Shown: positions 20,001 through 30,823, counted from the stretch's first letter. The stretch is 64,000 nt of DNA from Francisella halioticida (GCF_002211785.1 NZ_CP022132.1:62001-126000), one strand, 5' to 3'. The notes: generated from the letters alone by a model not told the origin. Made by a program: numbers and translations.

Positions 20001-20838
20001 CTACCCCGTCAATTTGGGACAGTTTACTACTTCATTTTCCATTATATATTCAAATTGATATGGAGTCATATAATTTATTGTAGAATGTCTCCTTTTTGTA
20101 TTATAGTAAGCTTCAATATATTCAAATATTGATAGTTTAGCTTCTTCTCTAGTTTTATAGCTTTCATCATGTACTAACTCTACTTTTAAAGTTCCAAAGA
20201 AACTTTCACAAGCAGCATTATCGTAACAGCATCCTTTAGAGCTCATACTTGATAGTAGCCAGTGTTCTTTAATAATGTCTTGATATTGTTTGCTACAAGT
20301 ACTGTGACCCTTTATCAGAGTGTATAATCACACCACTAGGAAAATTTCTTCTAAAGAATGCCATATTTAAAGCATTACAAACTAAATCCGTTTTCATCCT
20401 AGAATCCATTGCCCAACCAATAACTGATCTTAAGAATAAATCTATAATCACACAAAGATACAGCCACCCCTCTTGTGTAGGTACATAAGTTATATCTGTA
20501 ACCCACCTATGATTTACAGATAAAGCAGTGAAGTTTTGTTCTAATAAATTATCATAAACATGTTTGTTGTGGTTAGAATCTGTAGTTTTCTTATGCTTAC
20601 GAGCCGCTTTAGCATGTAAACCAAGTAATTTCATACGTTTAGATACTCTAGGTTGAGTAACTTTCCAACCCATATCTTTAAGCTCTTTGTATATCCTAAC
20701 ACTTCCATATCTAGATTTATGTTCATTAAAATAGCATCATCTAGTTCAGCATTGCCTTTTACCTATAGGTTTATGAATCCATCTGTAATATGAAGATGTG
20801 CTCACATTCAAAGATTTACATAGTGTTGTTACTGGCAT
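20001..20838 (-). pseudogene. Type A orfB transposase, frameshifted
   Basis: The DDE integrase core is present (WVTDITY, HSDKGSQY, ACESFFGTLKVE). Three lesions are visible: one extra A near 20297 (GCTACAAGTAC; other copies have GCTACAGTAC), an 8-nt deletion near 20755 relative to copy 3, and a T-run (AAAA on the plus strand at 20732-20735) one base short of what an in-frame N-terminus needs. orfB starts at ATG 20838 (MPVTTLCKSLNVSTSSYYRW) or is entered by frameshift from orfA. Confidence 0.85.
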
Positions 20839-20870
20839 AACTTTATAATGCTCCTTAATAAAGGCGTACC

Positions 20871-21158
20871 TTACAGATTTTGCTTTGCAAAGTACGCTGC
20901 TGCCTTTTTTAGTATTTCACGCTCTGTTTCTGCCTGTTTGAGTTTTTTCTTCAAATCAGTATTTTCAAAAGATAGTTGCTGGTACTGCGTTTTATAATCT
21001 ATCTTTATTTCTTTCTGAGGGTTTGACATGGCTTTGGATATCCAACTGCAAATGGTTTTATATTTAACCCCTAAGTTATCTGCTATTTCTCGTCTATTTG
21101 CATCTGGTTGTAAACATAATTTAACAGCTTCATCTTTAAACTCTTTTGTATATCTCAT
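20871..21158 (-). CDS. Type A IS3-family orfA (HTH protein)
   Basis: 95 aa from ATG 21158 (MRYTKEFKDEAVKLCL), preceded by GGAG. It has the HTH_Tnp pattern REIADNLGVKYKTICSWI and a C-terminal leucine-zipper-like coiled coil (LSFENTDLKKKLKQAETERE). Near its end, plus-strand 20904-20910 reads CTTTTTT, i.e. A6G on the coding strand, the classic IS3 slippery site. A -1 slip leads into VRYAFIKEHYKV and orfB. orfA itself is intact. Confidence 0.85.
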   Translation of the reverse strand: MRYTKEFKDEAVKLCLQPDANRREIADNLGVKYKTICSWISKAMSNPQKEIKIDYKTQYQQLSFENTDLKKKLKQAETEREILKKAAAYFAKQNL

Positions 21159-21209
21159 CTTGTCTCCTTTTCTTAACACCTAAGTGTCCCAAATAGGAGG
21201 GTATGATCA

Positions 21210-22128
21210 GTTCGTAAGCTTGGGATTATCTGATAGAAAAGCGATGATTGATCCTAAGCATAAATTATCTGTTGTAAAACAAAGTTTCTTATTAGAAGTT
21301 TCTAGAGCTGGTTTATATTACAAGCCTGTGGTTAACGAACATAAAGAAGAAGTAAAAGCAAAGCTTATACAGATACATGAGGAGATTCCCTGCTACGGCT
21401 ATATAAAAGCTCATAAGCAATTAATAGAAGATGGGTTTAGCATCTGTGAGAACACAGTACAAAAGTATCGTAAAGAGTTAGGCATCAAAGCTATATTGGC
21501 GGTGAAAAAACCAAACTTAAACTTATCTGAACCTAACAAAGAGCATGCTATTTATAGTTACAAACTAAAAGGTTTAAGCATATTGAGACCTAATCAAGTT
21601 TGGTCTACAGATATTACATATATTAAGACTGATGCTGGCACAGTTTATATGGCAGCTATTATTGATTGGTACTCTAAGGCTGTACTAAGTTGGGAGATAT
21701 CCAACACTATGGATAGTAGTTTAGTTATGAAAGTTTTAAATGAAGCTCTGTATAAATATGGAGTACCAGAAATATTTAACACTGATCAAGGTAGCCAGTA
21801 CACATCTAACATTCATATCCAAACATTATTGGATAAAAAAATTACTATATCTATGGATGGTAAAGGTAGAGCAACTGATAACATTTGCATCGAAAGATTT
21901 TGGAGAAGTGCTAAATGTGAGAGATTTTATTTAAATCAATATCCTGGCATTGTTGAACTAAGAAACGATGTGGATGATTATATAGATTTTTATAATAATA
22001 GAAGATTTCATGAGTCTATCAATTATAAAAAACCTATGGAATTTTATTACGATAACTTATTGGAAAAACGGGCGGCTTAGATGGGAACTAAATAATTGAA
22101 AATATTGTTTAATTTATTGGGGTAGTAT
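21210..22128 (+). mobile_element. Type C IS3-family element, 5'-truncated
   Basis: Seen once. Only the orfB side remains, joined on the left directly to the type A terminus at 21209 and on the right to a truncated type B copy at about 22131. GGGGTAGTATAAG near 22118 may be close to its right end. orfA and the left terminus are missing. Confidence 0.7.
21244..22080 (+). CDS. Type C IS3-family orfB transposase
   Basis: 278 aa from ATG 21244 (MIDPKHKLSVVKQSFLLEVS), a usual orfB opening. HTH_21-like region YGYIKAHKQLIEDGF, then the integrase core with WSTDITY, NTDQGSQY and CIERFWRSAKCE supplying the DDE triad. The frame is uninterrupted, but orfA and the left end are gone, so autonomous movement is unlikely. 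A longer frame reading from 21184 starts inside the type A terminus and is an artefact of the junction. Confidence 0.8.
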   Translation: MIDPKHKLSVVKQSFLLEVSRAGLYYKPVVNEHKEEVKAKLIQIHEEIPCYGYIKAHKQLIEDGFSICENTVQKYRKELGIKAILAVKKPNLNLSEPNKEHAIYSYKLKGLSILRPNQVWSTDITYIKTDAGTVYMAAIIDWYSKAVLSWEISNTMDSSLVMKVLNEALYKYGVPEIFNTDQGSQYTSNIHIQTLLDKKITISMDGKGRATDNICIERFWRSAKCERFYLNQYPGIVELRNDVDDYIDFYNNRRFHESINYKKPMEFYYDNLLEKRAA

Positions 22129-22130
22129 AA

Positions 22131-23121
22131 GATGCAACAAGTAAAAAACTAGTCGAGGTAATAGTAGAGAGGGATTTTTTAATGGGAAAGCTAAAAAGCT
22201 TGGTATCATCAAATGATAGAGTAAACTCTGTAGATACTAAGCTAGAATTATCTTTAAATAATCAGCTTAAACTATTATCTGTATCTAAGAGTGTGTACTA
22301 TTATACACCAATATCAAAATTTAGTAGTAATGATGATATTAGACTATTAAATGCAATAGATTTGATACATACTAAACATCCATATTATGGTACGAGAAGG
22401 CTAGTAAAGTTGCTAAATAGATTAGGATTTCTAGTTGGAAGGAAGCTAATCAAAAGTGCTATGGAATTCATGGGTATTAAGGCATTGTATCCTAAAAAAA
22501 AGAGAACTGTCATTAATAAGCAACACAAGAAATATCCATACTTACTTAATGTATTTAAAAATGAGACGAATCAGGTTGTTATAGATAAAGCTAATAAGGT
22601 ATGGAGTGCTGATATCACGTATATTAGACTAGAATGTAGGTATGCATATTTAGTAGCCATAATAGATTGGCATAGCAAGAAAACACTAGCTTGGAAGATT
22701 TCTAATACTATGGATACACATCTAACAACTAGTGTGTTAAAAGAAGCGTTATTTAAATATGGTAAACCTGATATCTTTAACTCTGATCAAGGAACTCAAT
22801 ATACAGCAAAAGAGCATATTAAAATATTATCTGATAATAAAATAAATATATCTATGGATGCTAAAGGAAGATCTATAGATAATATTGCAATTGAGAGATT
22901 TTGGAGAACACTGAAATATGAAAATGTTTATCCTGCATCATATATAACTATGAAAGAGGCTAAAGTAGGTATCAAAGAATATATTGATATTTACAACAAT
23001 GAAAGACTACATTCTAGTATTGGATATATGACTCCTGATGAAGTATATTCTGGTATTTTAGATGCTGCATAAAAGCAAGGAATAAAAATATTTTATAAAG
23101 TGGTATTGAATAACAGGGACA
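22131..23121 (+). mobile_element. Type B IS3-family element, 5'-truncated (copy 2)
   Basis: Begins abruptly at codon GAT of the KDATSKKL stretch of the transposase and ends at the right terminus ...AACAGGGACA. The transposase frame from ATG 22182 (MGKLKSLVSSND) to 23072 is open, 296 aa, with WSADITY, NSDQGTQY and IERFWRTLKYE. The HTH-bearing first ~90 residues are missing. It lies between the type C piece and a 3' scrap of type A. Confidence 0.85.
22182..23072 (+). pseudogene. Type B IS3-family transposase, N-terminally truncated
   Basis: Uninterrupted catalytic core identical in plan to the 389-codon frame at 13437-14606 but without the N-terminal DNA-binding domain. At the codon where copy 1 has TAG, this copy reads CAG (Gln). 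The product would contain HTH_21 and rve domains only. Probably not functional without the terminus-recognition domain, though it could act as a partial orfB-like protein. Confidence 0.75.
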
Positions 23122-23124
23122 GTT

Positions 23125-23206
23125 TAAAATTATATGACTCCATATCAATTTGAATATATAATGGAAAATGAAGTAGTAAACTGTCCCAAATTGACGGGGT
23201 AGATCA
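23125..23206 (+). mobile_element. Type A IS element, 3' terminal scrap
   Basis: 82 nt matching the last part of type A orfB (MTPYQFEYIMENEVVNCPKL) and the right terminus GACGGGGTAGATCA. It follows the type B terminus after 3 nt, so a former type A copy was replaced on its left by type B. Confidence 0.85.
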
Positions 23207-23345
23207 TTTTTTCATACCAATTATTTATGGCATCATCCGTTAGCCATATATTTATACAACCTCTATTTATTAATGTCAGGCCAATTTGTAATTTTATATT
23301 TTTAAAACTGATTGATTCTAATTCTTTGACTTAGTTTTGACAACA
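23207..23345 (-). pseudogene. IS5-family transposase, N-terminal remnant
   Basis: The minus strand reads MLSKLSQRIRINQF, then, across a stop and a frame change, YKITNWPDIN and NRGCINIWLTDDAINNWYEK. The pattern N-R-G-x-(L/I)-x-x-W-x-x-D-x-A-I-x-x-W-Y is typical of the N-terminus of IS5-group transposases (Francisella ISFtu2 belongs to that family as I recall). The remainder is cut off by the type A terminus at 23206. Confidence 0.5.
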
Positions 23346-23412
23346 TATTTATAATTTTAGGGGTTAAGAAACAAAGCCTAATGAGACAATAAAACTTGAT
23401 GAAACAATAATT

Positions 23413-23835
23413 TGGTGGAGGCGGCGGGATTTGAACCCGCGTCCATAAACTCTCTATCTTTAGATCTACATGCTTAGATTATCTTATTTAATATTTAGCT
23501 TAGCTTTTCCCCAGATAATCAGGGTAAAAGTTAGCGAGTCTGATAAATACAGTCATTTACTTCCAGACTTAAAACAAACAACCGTCTTATGTAAAAGATG
23601 AACAGGTGTAAATATACCTTCACAAGAAAAGATATAATACCTGTGCGTTTCTAGGTTATTAAGCTAGACTAGGCAGCTTTAGCAACAGCAACAAAGTTGC
23701 TGTCGTTAGCCGCTACGCGGTTTGCTTTTTTATTGCCAGTTATTATCGGCATTGTACTGTTATTTACGAGGTTACTGTACTTCCTCGACATGCACCTTGG
23801 ACTTTGACATTCATGTCGAAACCATATTCGCCCCC
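23413..23835 (-). ncRNA. ssrA: Transfer-messenger RNA (tmRNA)
   Basis: Rescues stalled ribosomes and tags nascent peptides with a degradation signal. The 3' end is a tRNA-Ala-like T arm and acceptor ending in CCA (minus strand, ...GGTTCAAATCCCGCC...CCACCA), and the 5' end reads GGGGGCGAATATGGTTTCGA. The tag reading frame lies at 23669-23737 (minus), encoding GNKKANRV...FVAVAKAA and a TAG stop. From memory the F. tularensis tag has Ala where the first Val of VAVAKAA stands. The length (423 nt with CCA) is normal for an unpermuted bacterial tmRNA. Confidence 0.95.
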
Positions 23836-24294
23836 ATTAGGGTAGATACAATTTATCTCTTATTTGTATAAATGTCAAATTTATATAATTAATTATAATC
23901 AAATGTATATGGCTGAAGAAAGAGTTGTGACTCCTATGGCAAAGATGAAAATATTAGTAGCTAGGTATTTGACCTTCATAGTGTTAGGCATAATAAATAA
24001 TAGCTAAAATAAGATAGTTGAAGATCATATTTAAAATATTGGGATTTAAGTATGCGACAAACCAACATAATAAAAACACAATAGTTAGAGTTATTGGTTT
24101 TATATTTTCTTATTTTACAAGACTATATCATCGATGTCTTCTTTTGATCCTGGATAATGCTACTAAAGCTATTAGAGGAGCTCTATGTGTTCTAGAGAGT
24201 AGTGGAAATTATATAAATATATGATTTTAAAAAATAATTAATAGACTCTAATATAAAATTGTATCCTTTTAAAATACAGATAAAAAGTAACAAA
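23836..24294. other. Intergenic region between ssrA and pyrB
   Basis: About 460 nt. Apart from the ssrA promoter I see only short open stretches (for example MAEERVVTPMAKMK... near 23910 and a 68-codon frame at 24018-24224) without recognisable domains or ribosome sites. They may be debris of a lost gene. No IS terminus found. Confidence 0.35.
23850..23878 (-). promoter_or_regulatory. Probable ssrA promoter
   Basis: On the minus strand a perfect -35 TTGACA (23873-23878) is followed after 17 nt by TAAATT (23850-23855), a moderate -10. Transcription would begin a few bases upstream of the mature 5' end at 23835, consistent with a short leader removed by RNase P. Confidence 0.5.
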
Positions 24295-25224
24295 TTATTC
24301 TTGAGATTTAGATAGTAAGTAAAGTAATGACATTCTAATAGGTATACTATATTTGATTTGCTCAAAATATTTAGCACAGCTAAGTTCATCTATAGATCTA
24401 TCCATCTCATCAACTCTTGGTAAAGGATGAAGGATTATAAAATTACTTTTATCTGAAATATGTTTTCTATTAAGATAGCAAAGATCTTTGTTTTTTAGAT
24501 AGCTTTCTTCATTAGGAAACCTCTCTCTTTGTACTCTAGTGACATAAAGTACATCTAGATCTTCTAGAACTTTAGTGTTTACTTCTTCTAATTCACTAAA
24601 AGAGTTGCCATTTTCCTTAACAAAATATTTTAGTTTTTCGGGTATTTGTAGCTCTTTTGAAGATATGAATTTAAATGAAGCATTATATTTAGCAAGAATA
24701 TTTGTCAGAGAGTGGACGGTACGGCCATATTTCAAATCTCCAATAAACCCTATTTTTAGATTATCAAGAGAGCCTTTTTCAGAATAAACAGTATATAAAT
24801 CAACCAGAGATTGAGTAGGGTGTTCATGATCTCCATCTCCAGCATTTATAACAGGAGATTTTACATATTTTGAGAACTCTTCTACACTATGAGGCTTAGG
24901 ATGACGTATAACAATAATATCTGCATATTGATCCATCATTTTGCCTGTATCATCAAGAGTTTCACCTTTTTGAGTAGAAGAGCTTGAAGCACCATTTTCT
25001 AGTGATATAATTTTTCCTCCAAGTCTGCTCATCGCTGATTCAAATGAAAATCTTGTCCTCGTACTTGGTTCAAAAAATAAAGATGCTAAGATTTTACCTT
25101 CCAGGTCTTTTATAGACTCAGATTTGGAGAGTTTATTTTTGTAAACATCTGCTTGATAAAATAAATTAGATAAGTCATATTTGTTTATTTGGTCACCGCG
25201 TAGAAGTTTTTGAAATGATAGCAT
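24295..25224 (-). CDS. pyrB: Aspartate carbamoyltransferase catalytic subunit
   Basis: Makes carbamoyl-aspartate, the second step of pyrimidine synthesis. Carbamoyl-phosphate motif FFEPSTRTRFSFE near residue 50, GDGDHEHPTQSLVDLYT near 131 and HPLPRVDE near 265. 309 aa, usual catalytic-chain length. No pyrI regulatory chain or fused dihydroorotase-like gene is adjacent. AGGA precedes the ATG. It is separated from carB by 168 nt containing a hairpin repeat, so it may or may not be in the carAB transcript. Confidence 0.95.
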   Translation of the reverse strand: MLSFQKLLRGDQINKYDLSNLFYQADVYKNKLSKSESIKDLEGKILASLFFEPSTRTRFSFESAMSRLGGKIISLENGASSSSTQKGETLDDTGKMMDQYADIIVIRHPKPHSVEEFSKYVKSPVINAGDGDHEHPTQSLVDLYTVYSEKGSLDNLKIGFIGDLKYGRTVHSLTNILAKYNASFKFISSKELQIPEKLKYFVKENGNSFSELEEVNTKVLEDLDVLYVTRVQRERFPNEESYLKNKDLCYLNRKHISDKSNFIILHPLPRVDEMDRSIDELSCAKYFEQIKYSIPIRMSLLYLLSKSQE

Positions 25225-25287
25225 TTTAATTCCTCAATATTGATGTCATGTTCAATTTATCTCAACATCTTACGGTAGATACTAATT

Positions 25288-25320
25288 TTGTTGAGATCCT
25301 GAAACAAATTCAGGATGACT
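25288..25320. repeat. Dispersed palindromic repeat with 8-bp stem
   Basis: Between carB and pyrB: GTTGAGATCCTGAAACAAATT continuing CAGGATGAC. ATCCTGAA (25296-25303) pairs with TTCAGGAT (25309-25316) around a 5-nt loop. A degraded relative occurs at 32121-32150 and a related element at 35474-35495. Sequences of this GTCATCCTGAA...TTCAGGATC type are, as I recall, scattered in many bacterial genomes. Confidence 0.6.
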
Positions 25321-25392
25321 AGTTATTAAAGCTCCCTTACTCTCCTTTGGTATGAAGGAAGGCCTCAGTTATAAGATTAAAGATAGTTTTTA

Positions 25393-28300
25393 TTAACTAT
25401 TAATCCATTCTTTTACTGTTTTAACGTTAAACGAATTGTCTATAGTTTTCATATCTTTTGCTGCAATTGCAAAAGCTTCAAAAGCTCCAGCAGTTGTAAC
25501 ATAGGGAACTCTACTCATAATAGCAGCTCTTCTTAGAGCTAAACTGACATTTAGCTCTTGTCTAATTGAAGTATTAACAAGTAGATCAACCTCACCATCT
25601 TCAATAGCATTGACAGTATTATGTACTTGATTATTGTCAATATTGTCAGAAGCTTTATCAAAAAGTTTACACTTAAGACCATTCTCTTTTAAGAAGCACG
25701 CCGTACCTTTTGTAGCAAAGATATTAAAGCCTAACTCGATAAGTTCTTTAACAGGCTGAACTATTTTGGGCTTATCAGCATTACTTACAGATATTAGGAT
25801 ATTTCCTTTTAGAGGCAGCTTATTAAAAGCCATTTCTTGAGCTTTGTAGAATGCTACCCCAAAGGTTCTATCCATACCCATCGCTTCACCAGTGGATTTC
25901 ATCTCTGGACCTAAGTAACAATCAACATCATCAAATCTACCAAATGGGAATACAGCTTCTTTTATAGAGAAGTGTCTTGGTATTGGGTTATTTAATATAA
26001 AATCAGAAAGTTTTCTACCAATCATAAGTTTAGTAGCAATATTTGCAATACTATTACCTGTAGCCTTTGCAACAAAAGGTACAGTTCTTGAAGCTCTAGG
26101 GTTTACTTCAATCACGTATAATTGCTTATTTTGGTAAGCAAACTGAACATTCATTAAACCTATTACATTTAGCTCTCTAGCTAACTTGATAGTCGCTTGT
26201 TTAACCTCTTCAATTTGCTCATCACTAAGTGATCTAGTTGGTATAGAGCAAGCTGAATCACCAGAGTGAATACCTGCCTCTTCAATATGTTCCATAATCC
26301 CTGCAACAAAGACACGATCACCGCCATCAGCTAGAGCATCAACATCTAGCTCAATAGCGTTTTCAAGGAACTTATCAATTAATATAGGCCCTTCAAGAAT
26401 ACATTTGGCATTTTTCTCGATATAAGAGTTTAGTTCTTCCTGAGAATGAACAATTTCCATAGCTCTTCCACCTAATACATTAGATGGTCTGACAACTACA
26501 GGGTATCCAACATTGCCAATTTTTTTCTTTAGCTCATTGATAGTATATGCAATTATATTTAGAGGTTGTTTTAAGCCAACATTATCAAGTAGCTCTTTAA
26601 ATCTTTCTCTATCTTCAGCTAAATCAATTTTATCTGGATCTGTACCTAGTATTGGGATATTGTTTTCATGGAGGGCTGATACTAGTTTTAGCGGAGTTTG
26701 ACCACCAAACTGTACAATTACACCGAGTACTTCGCCTTTGCGCATTTCATTTTTGATGATGTTTAAAACATTCTCAGCACATAGTGGCTCGAAATATAGT
26801 TTATCAGAAGTATCATAATCTGTAGAAACTGTCTCTGGATTACAATTGATCATGATAGTTTCAATCCCTTCTTCTTTGAGTGATTTAGCCGCATGAACAC
26901 AAGCATAATCAAACTCAATACCTTGGCCAATGCGGTTTGGACCACCACCCAGAATTATGACTTTTTTATTATCTGATATTTCAGATTCACAATCGCGGAT
27001 AATCTCTTCATAACAGTAGTGTTCATAAGTTGAGTATAGATATGAAGATTTTGATTCAAACTCTGCAGCACAGGTATCTACACGTTTAAATGTAGGATAT
27101 ATTTCTTTATCAAACCTAAAGTTTCTAATATATCTTTCTGTTCTACCAACAAATTCAGCAATTTTTGCATCTGAGAAACCAATATTTTTGTAATATGAAA
27201 ATTCTTCTTTACTATTTGGTAAACCAGATTTTTTAAGGGCTTCTTCGGCAGCAACAACATTTGCAATTTGCTCAATAAACCACGGATCTATTTTACAAGC
27301 ATCATGGATATCTTTTTCATTTATACCGTACCTAAGAGCTTGAGCAACTCTTAAAATACGCATAGGAGATAGCTCTTTTAGAGATCTTAGAATAACTGTT
27401 TTATTTTGATAGAAAGATTTTTCTTCATCATAGCCAGGGATTTCAACCTGATCTAAACCTGTTATACCAGTTTCAAGTGAAACAAGAGCTTTTTGTAAGC
27501 TTTCAGAGAATGATCTACCAATCGCCATAGCTTCACCAACAGATTTCATCTGTGAAGATAGATTAGCCTTGGTAGTAGGAAATTTCTCAAATGTAAAGCG
27601 AGGTATCTTTGTAACTATATAGTCAATGGTGGGCTCAAATGAAGCTGGTGTAACCTTTGTTATATCATTATTAACTTCATCAAGAGTATAGCCAACGGCT
27701 AATTTAGCAGCAACTTTTGCAATAGGGTAGCCTGTAGCCTTTGATGCTAATGCTGATGATCTAGATACTCTTGGATTCATCTCAATAACAACCAACTTAC
27801 CATCTTTAGGATTTACCGCAAACTGTACATTTGAGCCGCCAGTTTCGACACCAATCTCTCTAAGTACAGCGATCGAAGCATCACGCATTATTTGGTATTC
27901 TTTATCTGTCAAAGTTAGAGCTGGAGCAACTGTAATACTATCACCAGTATGGATTCCCATAGGGTCGATATTTTCTATTGAACATACAATGATCGAGTTA
28001 TCAGCCTTATCACGGATTACTTCCATCTCGTACTCTTTCCAACCTAAGATAGATTCATCTATTAGCACTTCATTAGTCGGAGATAAACTTAGACCGTTTT
28101 TAACGATAGCTTCAAAATCTTGCATAGTGTTAGCAATACCACCACCACTACCACCAAGTGTAAATGAAGGTCGTATAATAGCAGGAAGTCCAATATCTTT
28201 TAGAGCTTTATGAGCTTGTTCCATTGATTGCACTACAATATTCTTAGGTACTTCTAGTCCAATCTTTGCCATTGCTTTATTAAACCGTTGTCTATTTTCA

Positions 28301-28677
28301 GCTTTATCAATAGAATCTGCTTTTGCTCCAAGCATTTCAACATTGTGTTTTTCTAAAATACCTTGTTTGTCTAATTCTAAAGCACAGTTAAGGGCTGTTT
28401 GACCACCAACTGTAGGTAAAATAGCATCTGGTTTTTCTCTAGCTATTATTTTACCAACACTTTCAGCTGTAATAGGCTCAATAAAAATTTTATCGGCTGT
28501 TGTTGGATCTGTCATAATTGTTGCAGGGTTTGAGTTTACCAGAAATACTGTATAGCCATCTTCTTTCAAAACTTTACACGCTTGAGTGCCAGAATAGTCA
28601 AACTCACAAGCTTGTCCAATAACTATTGGTCCAGCACCTAAAACTAAAATACTTTTTATGTCTGTTCTTTTTGGCAT
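25393..28677 (-). CDS. carB: Carbamoyl-phosphate synthase large subunit
   Basis: Builds carbamoyl phosphate from bicarbonate, ATP and ammonia delivered by CarA. 1094 aa with the two homologous ATP-grasp halves ([14 protein letters not shown] in the first; [16 protein letters not shown] in the second), the oligomerisation region between them and the C-terminal MGS-like allosteric domain ([18 protein letters not shown]). It starts 4 nt after the carA stop, so the two are translationally linked. No lesions. Confidence 0.97.
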   Translation of the reverse strand: MPKRTDIKSILVLGAGPIVIGQACEFDYSGTQACKVLKEDGYTVFLVNSNPATIMTDPTTADKIFIEPITAESVGKIIAREKPDAILPTVGGQTALNCALELDKQGILEKHNVEMLGAKADSIDKAENRQRFNKAMAKIGLEVPKNIVVQSMEQAHKALKDIGLPAIIRPSFTLGGSGGGIANTMQDFEAIVKNGLSLSPTNEVLIDESILGWKEYEMEVIRDKADNSIIVCSIENIDPMGIHTGDSITVAPALTLTDKEYQIMRDASIAVLREIGVETGGSNVQFAVNPKDGKLVVIEMNPRVSRSSALASKATGYPIAKVAAKLAVGYTLDEVNNDITKVTPASFEPTIDYIVTKIPRFTFEKFPTTKANLSSQMKSVGEAMAIGRSFSESLQKALVSLETGITGLDQVEIPGYDEEKSFYQNKTVILRSLKELSPMRILRVAQALRYGINEKDIHDACKIDPWFIEQIANVVAAEEALKKSGLPNSKEEFSYYKNIGFSDAKIAEFVGRTERYIRNFRFDKEIYPTFKRVDTCAAEFESKSSYLYSTYEHYCYEEIIRDCESEISDNKKVIILGGGPNRIGQGIEFDYACVHAAKSLKEEGIETIMINCNPETVSTDYDTSDKLYFEPLCAENVLNIIKNEMRKGEVLGVIVQFGGQTPLKLVSALHENNIPILGTDPDKIDLAEDRERFKELLDNVGLKQPLNIIAYTINELKKKIGNVGYPVVVRPSNVLGGRAMEIVHSQEELNSYIEKNAKCILEGPILIDKFLENAIELDVDALADGGDRVFVAGIMEHIEEAGIHSGDSACSIPTRSLSDEQIEEVKQATIKLARELNVIGLMNVQFAYQNKQLYVIEVNPRASRTVPFVAKATGNSIANIATKLMIGRKLSDFILNNPIPRHFSIKEAVFPFGRFDDVDCYLGPEMKSTGEAMGMDRTFGVAFYKAQEMAFNKLPLKGNILISVSNADKPKIVQPVKELIELGFNIFATKGTACFLKENGLKCKLFDKASDNIDNNQVHNTVNAIEDGEVDLLVNTSIRQELNVSLALRRAAIMSRVPYVTTAGAFEAFAIAAKDMKTIDNSFNVKTVKEWINS

Positions 28678-28681
28678 TTTA

Positions 28682-29848
28682 TCAATTCCCTTTCTTGCTT
28701 TCTGCTATCATTTCAGCAAATTCATTGAATAAATATTTACAGTCATGAGGACCTGGCGAACTCTCTGGGTGATACTGCACGGCGAAAGCTGGTCTATCAG
28801 TGAATCTGATACCTTCAACAGTACCATCAAATAATGAGCTCATATGAATTTGGATATTTTCTGGAACCGTACCATCACATACTACAAAGCCATGGTTTTG
28901 GCTTGTGATAAGGACTCTTTTAGTATTTTCATCTAATACAGGTTGATTGACGCCTCTATGCCCTTGATGCATTTTTTTGGTCTTTAGTCCGGCTGCTAAA
29001 GCTAGTAGCTGGTTACCAAGGCATATGCCGAATATAGGCATTTTATTTTCAAGGAGTTTCTTTATAACGGGCATGGTGTAGTCAGAAGTTGCAAAAGGAT
29101 CTCCTGGACCATTTGATAAAAACACTCCATCTGGATTGTGCTTCATAATATCTTCATAAGTACTATCAGCTGGCACCACTGTTACCTTAAATCCAGCATC
29201 AACAAGATTTCTTAGGATGTTATATTTAACACCATAGTCGATAACCACGACATTATAGTTATAGCTATCTTGATGTTTATAAACTTGTTGTCCTAGTGAA
29301 AAAGTATGTTCACTCCAATCATATTCTCTATTTGTCGTTACACTTATTGCTAAATCTCTACCACTTAAGTTTGATTTGTTTTTGATTCTTGATCTAACAT
29401 AGTTTGCATCAAGAAACTCACCTGGTTTTACAGATAGTATTGCAACCCTTACAGCACCTTCTTTGCGTATTTTGCGTACGATTGCACGTGTATCGACACC
29501 ACATATACCAACGATGTTTCTATTTTTAAGCCATGTATCAATATGTTTTTTGGATCTAAAATTTGATGGGTTAGTTAAATTCTCCCTAACGATAAGGCCT
29601 TTCGCAAATACACCTAAGGACTCATTATCTTCATTATTGATTCCGACATTACCTATGTGAGGAAATGTAAATGTGATAATTTGTCCAGCGTATGATGGAT
29701 CTGTTAGTGTTTCTTGGTAACCTGTCATGGATGTGTTGAAACAAATTTCGCCATCAGTCCAGCCACGAACACCTATTGATCTTCCTAGATAATATGTACC
29801 ATCCGGGAAAACCAACATCGCATTAGTCATATCATTAGCTAATATCAT
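28682..29848 (-). CDS. carA: Carbamoyl-phosphate synthase small subunit
   Basis: Glutaminase subunit feeding ammonia to CarB. C-terminal class I amidotransferase with nucleophile Cys in [13 protein letters not shown] and His/Glu in [13 protein letters not shown]-terminal CPSase small-chain domain with [14 protein letters not shown]. 388 aa. ATG 29848 is supported by AGGA 7 nt upstream; ATG 29830 is a second option. First gene of the carA-carB unit. Confidence 0.96.
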   Translation of the reverse strand: MILANDMTNAMLVFPDGTYYLGRSIGVRGWTDGEICFNTSMTGYQETLTDPSYAGQIITFTFPHIGNVGINNEDNESLGVFAKGLIVRENLTNPSNFRSKKHIDTWLKNRNIVGICGVDTRAIVRKIRKEGAVRVAILSVKPGEFLDANYVRSRIKNKSNLSGRDLAISVTTNREYDWSEHTFSLGQQVYKHQDSYNYNVVVIDYGVKYNILRNLVDAGFKVTVVPADSTYEDIMKHNPDGVFLSNGPGDPFATSDYTMPVIKKLLENKMPIFGICLGNQLLALAAGLKTKKMHQGHRGVNQPVLDENTKRVLITSQNHGFVVCDGTVPENIQIHMSSLFDGTVEGIRFTDRPAFAVQYHPESSPGPHDCKYLFNEFAEMIAESKKGN

Positions 29849-30216
29849 AAAATAATCCTACTCTGATAAGTGAAAATTAAAGAAAAAAATATTTTGAAAA
29901 TTTTTTTTATCATTTATTTCTATAAAGTTAATAGACAAATTGAAAGTATTCTAGGCTTTTGAGATCTATCTGTAAAGGGTGTTTTTTGAAGTTTTGCATA
30001 AATTAGTTTTTAGGGTGGTTTTAAAGCTATTTTTATATTAAAATTGATTTTTGTCGCTTAATTTTTAAACTTAATATATTTGTATAAAATATTCATAAAT
30101 TATTTAGCAAACCTCTTTATGTGTAAGGCATTTAAGCTTCTATGCATGTTGACTCTGATTTTAGTTTTTAAAAATACTAATATTATGCAAACTAATTATA
30201 ATATAAATAAAAGCAA
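29849..30216. other. Intergenic region upstream of carA
   Basis: Very AT-rich 368 nt that must contain the carA promoter (minus strand). Candidate TTGTCT near 29934-29939 lacks a good -10 at the right distance. No terminator, operator or coding remnant that I can support. Confidence 0.35.
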
Positions 30217-30654
30217 ATGAAAAAATTGTCGCAACAGTTACATTATTAGTATTATTAATTCCAGTAGCATATTCTCAAGGCAAACTAGTTTTTGTATCGA
30301 TGATAACTCGTCATGGAGATAGAGCTCCTTTTGCTAATATCAAGAATGCTAACTACAAATGGGGAATATCTTTATCAGAACTTACGCCTATAGGAATGAA
30401 TCAGGAGTATAACTTAGGTAAACAGCTTAGAAAAAGATATATAGAACAGCTCAGACTTTTGCCAAAAGACTATCAAAGTCAAAGTATCTACGTATTATCA
30501 AGTCCTACAAATAGGACAGTTGAAAGTGCGCAGAGTTTATTAATGGGGCTTTATCCTCCAGCTTCAGTACCAGCTAAATGGTACTAATATAAGCCTACCT
30601 GGTAAGCAACCAATAACAACAATTACAACAACTGCATTAGCATATGAAATATAA
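30217..30654 (+). pseudogene. Histidine acid phosphatase, 5' fragment with frameshifts
   Basis: Frame from 30225 reads a signal peptide (VATVTLLVLLIPVAYSQG), then KLVFVSMITRHGDRAPFANI with the catalytic R-H-G-x-R-x-P, and later SSPTNRTVESAQSLL. The ATG at 30217 is out of frame because the A-run after it has six A rather than the seven needed for MKKIVATV. A second frameshift near 30580 separates VPAK from NGTNISLPGKQPIT, and the C-terminal two thirds, including the second catalytic His-Asp, is lost before the type A IS at 30773. A product from ATG 30300 would lack the signal peptide. Confidence 0.8.
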
Positions 30655-30823
30655 TAGTCGAGTTGTGTAAAGCAAAGAAAGCAGCTAAAATGATTTTTGG
30701 CGATATTTGACTGACTGAGAATAACTGTTGTTTTATAAAACAGCATTCCCATAAAGAGACTATTTAAGGAATTGATCATACCCTCCTATTTGGGACACTT
30801 AGGTGTTAAGAAAAGGAGACAAG

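Larger units (their letters stand above)
19997..21209 (-). mobile_element. Type A IS3-family element, complete ends (copy 2)
   Basis: 1213 nt bounded by TGATCTACCCCGTCAATTTG at 19997 and the reverse complement of TGATCATACCCTCCTATTTG ending at 21209; these are imperfect inverted repeats (both then read GGGACA). It carries orfA and a frameshifted orfB. It is the longest type A copy here and lacks the 120-nt deletion seen in copies 3 and 4. It cuts into the type C element to its right. Confidence 0.9.

Noticed and set aside
20001-20673. Two separate small proteins in type A copy 2
   Set aside because: They are two parts of one orfB separated by a one-base insertion visible against the other copies.
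21184-21243. Start of the type C orfB at 21184
   Set aside because: The first codons lie inside the type A IS terminus; the frame is open only through the junction. ATG 21244 matches the family start.
23413-23437. att-site duplication of the tmRNA 3' end
   Set aside because: The 3' end is an attractive integration site, but I found no second copy of it in the window and no integrase gene.
24018-24224. 68-codon frame after tmRNA as a gene
   Set aside because: No ribosome site, no recognisable domain, and composition like the surrounding AT-rich spacer.
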